A stretch of DNA of 64,000 bases from Aminobacter carboxidus (GTDB lineage Bacteria > Pseudomonadota > Alphaproteobacteria > Rhizobiales > Rhizobiaceae), in the NCBI RefSeq assembly GCF_014863355.1, contig NZ_JACZEP010000017.1:18887-82886 (forward strand), given 5' to 3'. The notes beneath the pieces were generated by a model. That model was not told the DNA's origin and did no database searches. It saw only the letters and a program-made list of their open reading frames with translations. Every line of letters starts with the position of its first letter. Positions within the stretch are counted from its first letter, which is position 1. The position numbers were made by a program, and so were the translations under genes. Positions 23,150 to 31,449 of this stretch are shown here, piece after piece.

Positions 23150-25392
23150 AGCAGGATCTCCTGGTCGGAATCGATCATATCGGCGAGACCGGGCGAGATC
23201 GGTGGTGGCGAGAATGTCTCGGAAATGTCCGGGCTTTGTCCTGTATTTGTCCGGTTCCGCATGTCATCGGGGAACGTGTGTGGGAAGCCCCTGATCGGTT
23301 TCCCGGTCCACCACACCAATGCAGCCTTCTCCGAGGTCCGCTTGAACGCGATGACCTGATGCTTGATCAAATAGCTGGTGTTGCGTTCAAACGCTTTACG
23401 GATCTTTGCTCGAGCCGCGATCTTGTCGTTCTCGCTGGCATCCATCTCGACGGCGACGTCGAGGAAGTGCCCGAAGTCGACGACATGTTTCCCGACGGCC
23501 TCCGGTGGCCCATCCTTCTCCTCGGCGACGAACCGGCCGTATTTCTTGATGGCTCGGAACATCGGGATCAGCAGGGCTTCCTCGGTGGGGCGCACCGAGT
23601 AGCCGAACTGCTGTTGCTCCTTCTTGAGGGCATCCTTTTCGGAGACCGTGAGGACAACACAGCTGGTGATCGGTTTCGAGGTCTTCGGGTTCTCGCCGAC
23701 CTCAACCGATGCAAGCGTGAACGGAATCTTCAAGCCGTCTTCGTCGTCTTTCTGCTTCGCCAGCCGGGCGGTACGGATCCTGGTGTTGTCATCCATGGTG
23801 ATCACAACGACGGTGTCGACGTTGGCGTGGATGCTGGTATGGCCACGCAGCTTTTTGCCATCCGCATTCATGTGATGGACCAAGCAGACGTGGACGCCGC
23901 ATTCGTGCTCGATGCGGGCGATGTTCGCGAGAACCACCGACATGTCCTTACCGGAGTTCTCGTCGGCGCCGATCGTGGCCGTCGCCAACGTATCGATGAA
24001 GACGACGCGCAGCGGCACCGACATCGTGATCTTTATGGCCTTGATGGTAGCGATCAGCTTGTCGGTGTCGCCTTCGCGGGCGAAGAGGTCGACCTTGGCT
24101 GGTAGGACAACAAGGGGGATATCCTCGTCGTCGTCGACCTTGAAGTGCTTCCGATAGGCCTTCTGACGCTTCTTCATACCGAGGCCACCTTCGCCGGCCT
24201 GGTAGATGACGCCGCCACGCTCGACGGCGTGGCCGAAGAATTCTTGGCCGCGACCGATGCAGTATGCGGCATGAAGGGCGAAGAATGATTTCCCTGATCC
24301 CGATGGTCCCCCGAATACCGAGCGACCGCGGGCCGTCAGCAAGCCGTCGATGACGTAGTCGTACTCGAGCCCGGGCCCGTCGATCTCGTCGTGATAATAC
24401 GCCCCGAACTCGCGTGGTCGCACCGGGGTCCAATGCGGTGCCTTCTTGAGCAGAACCGCAAACTTTTCGGCGGTGCCACCGTGCTGGTCTTTCCAGTCGG
24501 TGACATCCGCCTTCGGTGGGCAATCTTTCCAGTGCAGGGCAAGGTCGAGGACGCGGACCGATTTCGCCCGTGGTTTCAGGCCGGCGCCACGCAGCAGAGT
24601 GCGTTGTCTCGAGGAGTCGTCGTTGTCGCCGCATATGATAACGTCGGCTCCATCGAGATCCTCGTCGAAGCTCTCCTGCCAGTACTTGGCGCCACCAGCA
24701 TTAGTGGTCGCTACGAAGCCCCAAGCCCGCAGGGTTTCGACGTCTTTTTCACCCTCGGCGAGGATGACGGGTTTTCCTTCGGCCTTCGCCTGGAGGACCT
24801 CGTCGCGGCGATACAGCCAGCGTGGGGCCTCCGGGAACTGTTCCTCGGTTTCGTAATGCTTGCCCTCCTTGGCCTTGAACCAGTCGCCCGACTTGATCTT
24901 GCCGTAGAGGCCTTCCTGCAGTGCCCAGATCCAGCCCTTGCCCGATGGATGCGGACGCCGTTGCATGTACCGGCGTGGTGCCGTCTTCGCGAATTTCAGA
25001 ATCTCATAGGCGAGGCGGCCGCGATCATCGAAATACTCGAATGTCGCCACTGGCCAGGTGTCCATGAACCCGGCGAACTTGCCCTGTGGTGATGTCCCAT
25101 CGGCGGCGCCGTTCGGACGCTCCCGGCGTTCCAGATAGCCTTGCTCTTGCAACCATTCGACGGCTTCCGGTTTCTCGAAGCCCTTGAAGGCGCGGAGGAG
25201 GTCGAGAACGCCGCCGCCGGTCTGATCCTCGTGGTCGTGCCATGTGTTCTTGACGAGATCGACGGAGAAGCTGCCGTTTTTACCCCAGCGCAGCTCCGTC
25301 TTCGACGACAGCGCGCGGTTGGGGTCCCCGATGAATTCGGGCAGGATCTTGAGCGCGACTGGCTCGATATGCACATTGAAGTCCGATGACAT
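23146..25392 (-). CDS. Primase-helicase: TOPRIM domain plus RepA-like AAA ATPase
   Basis: 748 residues from ATG 25392 (MSSDFNVHIEPVALKILPEF); upstream extension is out of coding character. Residues ~45-60 (NTWHDHEDQTGGGVLDLL) look like a primase N-terminal domain without zinc cysteines. A TOPRIM domain follows at ~215-280 (PVILAEGEKDVETLRAWGF, then DVIICGDNDDSS). The C-terminal half is a RecA/RepA-type ATPase: Walker A GGPSGSGKSFFA, Walker B RVVFIDTLA, then VCLVHHMNADGKKLRGHTSI. It would prime and unwind phage DNA at the replication origin. TOPRIM-AAA fusions are common in alphaproteobacterial phages. Confidence 0.85.
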   Translation of the reverse strand: MSSDFNVHIEPVALKILPEFIGDPNRALSSKTELRWGKNGSFSVDLVKNTWHDHEDQTGGGVLDLLRAFKGFEKPEAVEWLQEQGYLERRERPNGAADGTSPQGKFAGFMDTWPVATFEYFDDRGRLAYEILKFAKTAPRRYMQRRPHPSGKGWIWALQEGLYGKIKSGDWFKAKEGKHYETEEQFPEAPRWLYRRDEVLQAKAEGKPVILAEGEKDVETLRAWGFVATTNAGGAKYWQESFDEDLDGADVIICGDNDDSSRQRTLLRGAGLKPRAKSVRVLDLALHWKDCPPKADVTDWKDQHGGTAEKFAVLLKKAPHWTPVRPREFGAYYHDEIDGPGLEYDYVIDGLLTARGRSVFGGPSGSGKSFFALHAAYCIGRGQEFFGHAVERGGVIYQAGEGGLGMKKRQKAYRKHFKVDDDEDIPLVVLPAKVDLFAREGDTDKLIATIKAIKITMSVPLRVVFIDTLATATIGADENSGKDMSVVLANIARIEHECGVHVCLVHHMNADGKKLRGHTSIHANVDTVVVITMDDNTRIRTARLAKQKDDEDGLKIPFTLASVEVGENPKTSKPITSCVVLTVSEKDALKKEQQQFGYSVRPTEEALLIPMFRAIKKYGRFVAEEKDGPPEAVGKHVVDFGHFLDVAVEMDASENDKIAARAKIRKAFERNTSYLIKHQVIAFKRTSEKAALVWWTGKPIRGFPHTFPDDMRNRTNTGQSPDISETFSPPPISPGLADMIDSDQEILL

Positions 25393-25450
25393 CAGAGCAT
25401 GCGCTCCTGATGTCGTGGGGTCACAACTGAACTGAATCGTGTTCTCTCGC

Positions 25451-25735
25451 TCACCGCCGCTCCACCTCGATCTTGCGACCCTTCTTGAAGATCGCGCCGA
25501 ACTGAGCTTCGGCTTTGGAGCGCATCGGAGATGCTTTGTCACCACTGCCGACGATGTCGCCCTGCAGATGTGATCGAAGTGCCCGCCAGGCCATCGCCTC
25601 GGCCTCGAACTCGGTGGGGTAGAGCTGAGCGATGCCGTTGATGCACACCGGTTCCCATGCCGCTTTGTGGACCTTCCGGAAATGACCTTCGAAGCCGCCC
25701 CTCACCGGGACCGCGCGTGCGTTGACTTCGTTCAT
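25451..25735 (-). CDS. Unknown small protein upstream of primase-helicase
   Basis: 94 residues with GGAGG 9 nt before ATG 25735. Contains FEGHFRKVHKAAWEPVCING and YPTEFEAEAMAWRALRSHLQ, and a basic end KKGRKIEVERR. A similar short protein is often found ahead of phage primases in rhizobia; function unknown. The ribosome site lies inside an inverted repeat (25741-25766). Confidence 0.55.
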   Translation of the reverse strand: MNEVNARAVPVRGGFEGHFRKVHKAAWEPVCINGIAQLYPTEFEAEAMAWRALRSHLQGDIVGSGDKASPMRSKAEAQFGAIFKKGRKIEVERR

Positions 25736-25740
25736 GCCGA

Positions 25741-25766
25741 TATCCTCCGATACTGATCAGAGGATA
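25741..25766. promoter_or_regulatory. Inverted repeat overlapping a ribosome site
   Basis: TATCCTC at 25741-25747 and GAGGATA at 25760-25766 form a 7-bp palindrome arm pair with 12 bases between. On the minus strand it includes GGAGGATA, the ribosome site of the gene starting at 25735, and it lies between that gene and the divergent plus-strand membrane gene. Could be an operator or a translational hairpin. Confidence 0.45.
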
Positions 25767-25832
25767 CGGGTGGTCGCGGGGGTGTAGACTTACCGCGGGC
25801 GATCGCCTTCACCGGGACACCTCCGACATGCT

Positions 25833-26528
25833 ATGGCTGGAGGCATGGGCGGGTGGGAAAAACACGGAAACTGGGCGGTGCCTGCGTTTTTGACGCTGGT
25901 CGGGCTTTTGCTCCTTTACGGATATCTCAACTACCATCTCGACTACGACGACGTCTGCCATGCCGGCGAAGGAAGCCTCAGTTGCTTCCGCGAATGGGCC
26001 AGCACAATCGTTGGAACGCTGGCAGTCCTCTTCGGCGGCGCCACTCTCATCTACCTCTACCGGCAGAACGAGGAGCAGAAGAAACAGACGTCGTTCGTGC
26101 TCGGCGACGATGACCCTTCGCTCGATGTCATCGAGCACCTCAAGGAAAAGGACACGCTCGTAATCCGCATAGTAAACTGGAACAGACGTGCGGTTTTCGT
26201 CCGGGAGATTGTCGTCTCCACCAAGTCCAAACCCGCCAACATGGAAGACCAAGTCGCATTCTTCAGTGCAGAAAATGAGAAGGGCGAGATCGAAAGCAAT
26301 TCGCTGCCACTCCAAATTAAGGGGTGGGAAGACCGCCAGCAAAGGCCTGGATTCGCCAGGATCGACCTTCTCTTGCTCCGACAAAAGGCGGGCACTGAAG
26401 CCGGCTGGATGGCCGACAAGGCTGTGCCGTTTCCACCGGATGCTGTCGTCACGGTGACAGTCCAGATGCTCGGCAACGTACATCGCATCTTCGAGATCGA
26501 AGCGGATGCCTTTCCGAAAGTGGGATGA
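25833..26528 (+). CDS. Two-helix membrane protein, possible superinfection-exclusion moron
   Basis: Up to 231 residues (ATG 25833; the ATG at 25845 has a nearer GGAGG and may be the true start). Two membrane segments near the N-terminus (about 15-33, VPAFLTLVGLLLLYGYL, and 57-78, TIVGTLAVLFGGATLIYLY) are joined by a loop with two cysteines, followed by a ~150-residue soluble domain rich in beta strands. Transcribed against the early operon, with less GC-biased codons, between ParB-like and primase modules. This arrangement is typical of membrane morons that block superinfection; function is inferred from topology only. Confidence 0.65.
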   Translation: MAGGMGGWEKHGNWAVPAFLTLVGLLLLYGYLNYHLDYDDVCHAGEGSLSCFREWASTIVGTLAVLFGGATLIYLYRQNEEQKKQTSFVLGDDDPSLDVIEHLKEKDTLVIRIVNWNRRAVFVREIVVSTKSKPANMEDQVAFFSAENEKGEIESNSLPLQIKGWEDRQQRPGFARIDLLLLRQKAGTEAGWMADKAVPFPPDAVVTVTVQMLGNVHRIFEIEADAFPKVG

Positions 26529-26575
26529 TCTCACCGCATCGGAACCCGAAAACTCAACTGGCACTGGCATGATGA

Positions 26576-28411
26576 TCAGGCGACCTCTTCCTCGGTGATC
26601 TCGGCGAAGTCGGGATCGTCATCGAGGGTTGGGGCAACGATGGCCGGCCGCTTACCCGGACCGGAGTAGGTCGGGGCGCGCAGCTCGGGTGGAAGCCAGC
26701 CTGTCTGCGGGACGTTCGCAAGCGCGAACTCGACGAGCTCGGCCTTCTTCAGCTTCTCGGCCTTGCGGGCCTCGTCGTCATTGATGGCTTCGCGGATGGC
26801 CTCGATCACGAAGGGCTTCGATGCGCCACCGAAGTAATCAGGTGCGTCGAACGTCGCGCGCAACGCGGTGGTCAGTAGGTCGGGCTGGATCGAAGCGGCG
26901 AGCGGCGCCGCGTTGCTATCGAAGGGCAGCTTGCCGTTGTGAGGTCTTTCCATGTGCACGGCGTCGCCGGCGCACCCGGCCGCCACCTGAAACAGCTCCT
27001 GGTCCGACATCACGGACAGACGCGAGAACACGCTGGCAAATGTCTCCTTGTCCTCGCCGCGCACCTTGGCAAACCCTTCATGATAGACGCGGACCGGACT
27101 GTCGGTGTGCAGATGACGATGCGTGATGAAGCCGGCGAGCAGCGCAACCAAACCTACGCGCGGCTCTTGCTGTAGCGCCTGGCGCACCGCCAGCGTGGCC
27201 TGCGCGCTCAGACGCTGATGCAGTGCATTCGAGATCGTCGGCGGACCCTTCTCCTTCGGCTCGTCGGACGCTGATGACGCCTTCTTCTCCGCTTGCGGTT
27301 TCACGACGCCGCGCACGATCTCGACGTCACCATGATAGCCGATCTTGACGACGCTACCGGCTTTGGCGAGCTGATCAGGCGTCCACTGCCGGCCGGCGAT
27401 CGCGGTTTGAAGGCGAGCGAGTTCACCGGCAGTGCCGTCGGTTCCCTTGGCCACCGCCTTTTCAAGTTTCTTGATCAGCTTCTTTTCGTCAGCCGTCGCC
27501 TGGCCGTCGCCGGGTTTCTCGCGCTTCCAACTGTGCTCCCAGTAATAGCCTAGGTCGGAGTTGGTGCTGACCCAGGACCAGCCTTCTGCCTTCAGCCCGT
27601 CAAGCTTTGCCTTGATCGATTCTTCAGCGACACGATGCATCAGGGCTTTGTCGGCCACGATGTGGTCATCACCGAATAGATCAGTGGTTACCGCGCCGCC
27701 GGCCGCCTTGTAGGCGTCGAGGCCGGCGATCTTGACCCACTTCTTGATATCGTCGTCGGCGCCGCCGAACGCGCGCATGACTGCATGGCTGTGCAGATTG
27801 CGATCCTTCGTCAGCTTGTTGAAGACGCGCTCCTGCTCCGCGATCGACGGCGCCAATGTAAAGGCGCGAACGGTCTCGACGCCGCTCCCGCGCTCGTTGA
27901 ATATGCCTGAGCGCCAGGCATCAAGGATCACTGGCGACAGCCTCCCCAACGCCAGCATCCGCTTCACCCGCTTGGGATCGATGCCGAAACGGCTGGCAAT
28001 CTGCCCTTCGTCGAGACCGCGGTCGGCGAGCTCGCGGAAGGTTTCGTAGGTATCGGCCTCATGCTGGGGGAGGCGGATGAAGTTCTCGGCCTGGCTGATC
28101 TCGCGGGCGGTGGTGTCGTCGTCCTCACCGATCAGGACCGGGACCTGGAAGCAATCGTCGACCGGGACACCGGCGGCGCTATCGCCGTCGACGGCGAGCT
28201 CGCAGAGCACGCGGTGCCGGCGGCTGCCGGCGATGATCTTGTATTTGCCGTCGTCACCACGGCGGACGCGTAGCGATTGCGCGACGCCATGGGCACGGAT
28301 CGAAGCCTTGAGCTCGTCGATGCCTTCGTCATTGCGGGTGCGGCGGGCGTTGATGGCATCGTCGGGCATCAAGTCGACGAGATCCACGGTCATGCTGATT
28401 GTACCGGTCAT
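26576..28411 (-). CDS. ParB/Spo0J-family protein
   Basis: 611 residues from ATG 28411 (MTGTISMTVDLVDLMPDDAI), fixed by an ATGA overlap with the upstream gene. The N-terminal ParB/sulfiredoxin-like domain has NARRT and KYKIIAGSRRHRVLCELA (the GxRRxxA box), then DTTAREISQAENFIRLPQHE, then an HTH (LDEGQIASRFGIDPKRVKRM). The ~350-residue C-terminal part is specific to large phage/plasmid ParB proteins. ParB-like proteins bind DNA, use CTP and help segregation or act as nucleases; no ParA is encoded in the window, so a transcriptional or replication role is as likely as partition. Confidence 0.85.
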   Translation of the reverse strand: MTGTISMTVDLVDLMPDDAINARRTRNDEGIDELKASIRAHGVAQSLRVRRGDDGKYKIIAGSRRHRVLCELAVDGDSAAGVPVDDCFQVPVLIGEDDDTTAREISQAENFIRLPQHEADTYETFRELADRGLDEGQIASRFGIDPKRVKRMLALGRLSPVILDAWRSGIFNERGSGVETVRAFTLAPSIAEQERVFNKLTKDRNLHSHAVMRAFGGADDDIKKWVKIAGLDAYKAAGGAVTTDLFGDDHIVADKALMHRVAEESIKAKLDGLKAEGWSWVSTNSDLGYYWEHSWKREKPGDGQATADEKKLIKKLEKAVAKGTDGTAGELARLQTAIAGRQWTPDQLAKAGSVVKIGYHGDVEIVRGVVKPQAEKKASSASDEPKEKGPPTISNALHQRLSAQATLAVRQALQQEPRVGLVALLAGFITHRHLHTDSPVRVYHEGFAKVRGEDKETFASVFSRLSVMSDQELFQVAAGCAGDAVHMERPHNGKLPFDSNAAPLAASIQPDLLTTALRATFDAPDYFGGASKPFVIEAIREAINDDEARKAEKLKKAELVEFALANVPQTGWLPPELRAPTYSGPGKRPAIVAPTLDDDPDFAEITEEEVA

Positions 28412-29280
28412 TTCGGGTTCCTTTCGTCGGTGGGGAGCTCGTCGGCGACAAGCGCAACGAACGCGAACTTCTCGACCTTGCGGAGATCGATGTGCTCGAG
28501 GTGGTCGATGATGAAGCGGCGGAGGTCTGCGGGCTTGATGTCCCAGGAACTGCCGCCCTGCTGGGGCAACCTTTTGTCGACACGTTTTGTTGCCGGCAGA
28601 CCCCATTCGATGATCCAGCGGGTCATCGTTTTCCCGTCGATGCCGAGCAGCTTCGCCGCTTGCGTGGCCGAGAGCTCTTCGCGGGTCGCACGGCGGGACA
28701 AACTGAGGCGTTTGGCTTTCACGATGATCGACGTCGGTGATCGTTTGAAGCCATGTTCCCGGAAGATTTCGGCGCATCTTTCGGGATTATGCAACGGCAC
28801 TTTCGACATCAGCGCGAGCTCGGCCGCAGTCCATTGCGGTTCCTTCTTGTGCGGCATCACAAGACACAGCGCGGTCGCGCGCTTCGTTACCCACCAGCGT
28901 GGGAGCTGCCACTTGTCTGCAAAGGCGTTGCATTCCCCACGCTTCTTGCCGTCGCCGTTTTGATAGAAGGCCCGCAGTGCGTCATCGAAGCCGGCAGGCA
29001 CATCGATCTTCGCGGACCTCACCGTTGACTTGTCGGACCCGGTTCCAGCGGGAGCACTGAGACCCATCTTGTGCGCGACCTGGTAGACACCGCTCGGTGT
29101 GCGGTGAGAACCGAGATGGGCTAGGCAAGCCGCACAACCACCCTTTGGAAAATGCTCGCGAATGATCTCGCGTTCGGCGTCAGTCCAAAAACGGCTGCTG
29201 TGCTTGCCGGGAACGTACGGCTTGGAAAGCCGGGGCTCTGGAATTGTCGGCCGCGCGAATGAAACCGGTGTCAAAGACAT
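28408..29280 (-). CDS. Multi-HTH DNA-binding protein (Myb/SANT-like repeats)
   Basis: 290 residues. Three putative DNA-binding units: SSRFWTDAEREIIREHFPKG at ~28-75 (SANT/Myb-like), EPQWTAAELALMSKVPLHNP at ~147-195 (a second one), and SATQAAKLLGIDGKTMTRWI at ~205-235, a MerR/excisionase-like HTH. Two or three cysteines near the first unit (GGCAACLAHL) may matter. It is coupled to ParB (ATGA) and overlaps the HerA gene by 10 nt. Probably a regulator or origin-binding protein; no family name is certain. Confidence 0.62.
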   Translation of the reverse strand: MSLTPVSFARPTIPEPRLSKPYVPGKHSSRFWTDAEREIIREHFPKGGCAACLAHLGSHRTPSGVYQVAHKMGLSAPAGTGSDKSTVRSAKIDVPAGFDDALRAFYQNGDGKKRGECNAFADKWQLPRWWVTKRATALCLVMPHKKEPQWTAAELALMSKVPLHNPERCAEIFREHGFKRSPTSIIVKAKRLSLSRRATREELSATQAAKLLGIDGKTMTRWIIEWGLPATKRVDKRLPQQGGSSWDIKPADLRRFIIDHLEHIDLRKVEKFAFVALVADELPTDERNPK

Positions 29281-30626
29281 GCCAGCATGCCTTTCTCGAT
29301 ACGGGCGGCGCGATCCTCGCCGTCACCCATGAATTCGAGAGCACCGAACTGGTCCAGCAAGGCGAGGCCCGCGGCGATATCTTCGGCGGTGCTCTGCAGT
29401 CCCGCTGGCATGTCCGATACACGGGCGCCGCTGGGTGCGATCGCCTTCAACTCCGCATAGATCCTGCCAGCAACGGCAAACGCGGGATCGCGGATGAATG
29501 CCCGGATCGCCTTGAGGCTTGGGATCAGCGCGTTCTCGTCCCGGATTTCGTCATCCTCGGCGGAGGCCTCCATAAGCGCCTCGAGGTCGAGCAGCTGCGC
29601 GGCCTCCTCTGCGTCGATATCGTCTGGAGCACTGAGCGCTGGTCTGGCGCCGCGATGGTGGGTTTCGACGCCGCCGACGCGGAGCACTGCAGGGGATCTC
29701 GAAAATGCCGGCCCGACGGCAACGAAGTCGCCGGGTTCCAGCATGGGCAACCTATCGAATGCCTTGCTGGCATCCCAACCAATCGTTTCGGCGGCACGTC
29801 GGATGTCGAGATCGAGGGTGTTCAATCCGACGACGAAGTTGTGCATCTCGGAAACGACAGACTTCGCCATGCGAGCCAGGCGTTGCGTCGCCAGGATCCC
29901 GCAGAGACCACGCTTGCGGCCTCGGCTCATCAAATCTGTGACGGCACCAATGGCTGCCTTTCGGACCGACGTCGCCGCGGTTGACTGTCCGCCGAAGGGA
30001 GCGAAGAGATGAGCCTCGTCGACAAACACAAGGCAGGGATGCCAGTGGGCGCGCGGCGCATTGATCAGGGATTCAAAGAATGCAGCGATCGCCTGCAACT
30101 GGCCTTCTCGATCCAACTCGGACATGTCGATGAGGACGGATAGCCGATGGGCCCGGATCCGAGCGCCGAGCAGCGCGAGCGCGGCGGTGTCGAGCTTATG
30201 CGCTTCGACATGAAAATGGCCGTAGCGTTCCGCGATGGATTTGAACTCTCCTTCGGGGTCGATGATGATCTGCTGGACCCGGCCGTGGGTTTGTTCGATC
30301 AGCCGGCGAAGCGTCCAGGATTTGCCGGCCCCCGAGGTTCCCTGCACCAGCATGCGACCATCGAGAAGTCGGGCGAGATCGATTCCGATGATCTCGCCGA
30401 GTTCGGTAGCGCCCATCACGACATCTGCGGATTTGGCTTGGCCTGCCGGTGCGGTTTCACGATCAGGGATGGTGACGTTGCCGACGCCGCTTTCCGCGGC
30501 AAGCAGAGAGCCAAGACGCCGATCGGCTGGGCTCAACTTGGCCATATCCTCAGGTTTCGGAAACACGAGCCCGAACGCCCGGCTAATCGGACGCTCCGGT
30601 GTTTGTCTGATTTCAGCATGCAGCAT
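29271..30626 (-). CDS. HerA/DUF87-type ATPase
   Basis: 451 residues from ATG 30626, preceded by GGGAGG. Walker A VQGTSGAGKSWTLRRLIEQ, Walker B CLVFVDEAHLF, and a sensor/arginine region GILATQRLARMAKSVVSEMH follow the HerA-FtsK order. In archaea and bacteria HerA works with the NurA nuclease in end resection; phage and plasmid forms pump or remodel DNA. The C-terminal ~100 residues (PSLKAIRAFIRDPAFAVAGR) are extra. No NurA is recognisable nearby; the RuvC-like and ParB-like proteins are its operon partners. Confidence 0.82.
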   Translation of the reverse strand: MLHAEIRQTPERPISRAFGLVFPKPEDMAKLSPADRRLGSLLAAESGVGNVTIPDRETAPAGQAKSADVVMGATELGEIIGIDLARLLDGRMLVQGTSGAGKSWTLRRLIEQTHGRVQQIIIDPEGEFKSIAERYGHFHVEAHKLDTAALALLGARIRAHRLSVLIDMSELDREGQLQAIAAFFESLINAPRAHWHPCLVFVDEAHLFAPFGGQSTAATSVRKAAIGAVTDLMSRGRKRGLCGILATQRLARMAKSVVSEMHNFVVGLNTLDLDIRRAAETIGWDASKAFDRLPMLEPGDFVAVGPAFSRSPAVLRVGGVETHHRGARPALSAPDDIDAEEAAQLLDLEALMEASAEDDEIRDENALIPSLKAIRAFIRDPAFAVAGRIYAELKAIAPSGARVSDMPAGLQSTAEDIAAGLALLDQFGALEFMGDGEDRAARIEKGMLACL

Positions 30627-30822
30627 CAGAAACCTCCCTTGCTGATCGGGTTGCGGTGAGGTCCCGCCAATCTTTGGCGCCCTCGATGTCATCACGAGCT
30701 TCATCGTCGAGCTCGGTGGCCATCCGGTCGGCCATGGCGCGCAGCGCGCCGACCTGCGATGATGCCAAGCCGTCGATCATTTGTTCCCAGGCAAGACCAA
30801 CAGCTGCGAGCTCACTGCGCAT
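30613..30822 (-). CDS. Small protein overlapping HerA-type gene
   Basis: 69 residues from ATG 30822 (MRSELAAVGLAWEQMIDGLA), whose start lies inside the preceding gene's end and whose 3' end overlaps the HerA gene by 14 nt. Helical, acidic in the middle (ATELDDEARDDIEGAKDWRD). Tight overlaps on both sides argue that it is translated. No family recognised. Confidence 0.5.
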   Translation of the reverse strand: MRSELAAVGLAWEQMIDGLASSQVGALRAMADRMATELDDEARDDIEGAKDWRDLTATRSAREVSDAAC

Positions 30823-31315
30823 CGCGAATCTCCGGGGCGGCGAGGATGGCGGCGCCGACGCGGTAGGCCTCGAGCGCGGCGGACAACTTGGTGATGACGC
30901 CGGTTTCTTTGATGAGGTCGCGATCGCCGGAGAGACCGCGGTTCGCGAGATCGTGAGCTTCGGCGAGACCAAAGGTGAGCTGGACAGTCTCGGTGCCGGC
31001 GTCGAGCTTGGCTACCTCGATGCCGTTGGCACCGGCCCGGGCGATGCGCTCCGCGTTCTGCCCGTTGATCTTCCACCGCCAGAATACTGGGTTGTCGGGT
31101 CGCGTCGTCGACTGCGGCTCCCCGGTCTGGACGAGTGTGATGCCGAGCTCGGAGAGAAGGCGGATCAAATGGTCGGCACGGAGCCTGACTTGCTCGCAGC
31201 CACCATCGTTGTCGAACCGAATCCAGTCTTCCCAGAGCGGCCGGATCAAGCCGAGGCGTTCGCGGCGCATCGCCTCTGCGAGGATGTCGCGGACCTCCCT
31301 CATGGCCATTGCCAT
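30812..31315 (-). CDS. Unknown early-operon protein
   Basis: 167 residues. N-terminal helix (REVRDILAEAMRRERLGLIR), then DNGDG-like segment FDNDGGCEQVRLRADHLIRL and FWRWKINGQNAERIARAGAN; helical C-terminus. Overlaps the small ORF upstream by 16 nt and the small ORF downstream by 11 nt, as usual in this operon. No motif allows a function. Confidence 0.58.
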   Translation of the reverse strand: MAMAMREVRDILAEAMRRERLGLIRPLWEDWIRFDNDGGCEQVRLRADHLIRLLSELGITLVQTGEPQSTTRPDNPVFWRWKINGQNAERIARAGANGIEVAKLDAGTETVQLTFGLAEAHDLANRGLSGDRDLIKETGVITKLSAALEAYRVGAAILAAPEIRDAQ

Positions 31316-31449
31316 GTGAAAGCGATGACGAGCGGTCCGGCATGGAAAGCCACGCTGGTGTCCCCCCAGGCCAAGTCACGTTCGTAGCTGACGGCGAAAG
31401 GCAGCGCACACACGTTGCTGATGCCGATCGAGATCTTGAAACTTGTCAT
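31300..31449 (-). CDS. Small 49-residue protein
   Basis: Begins with an ATGA overlap at the CtrA-like stop (ATG 31449) and overlaps the next gene by 16 nt. Sequence MTSFKISIGISNVCALPFAV ... FHAGPLVIAFTWQWP is beta-like and hydrophobic. Short proteins with an HAGP-LV-A ending recur in rhizobial phage operons, which supports reality. Function unknown. Confidence 0.5.
   Translation of the reverse strand: MTSFKISIGISNVCALPFAVSYERDLAWGDTSVAFHAGPLVIAFTWQWP

Noticed and set aside
25809..26570. 253-aa minus-strand frame opposite the membrane gene
   Set aside because: Composition is that of a shadow frame; the plus-strand gene has clear membrane helices and start sites.
26576..28411. Plasmid-type partition locus
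   Set aside because: ParB-like protein is present but no ParA and no obvious parS repeats were seen; the element has an integrase and attachment site.
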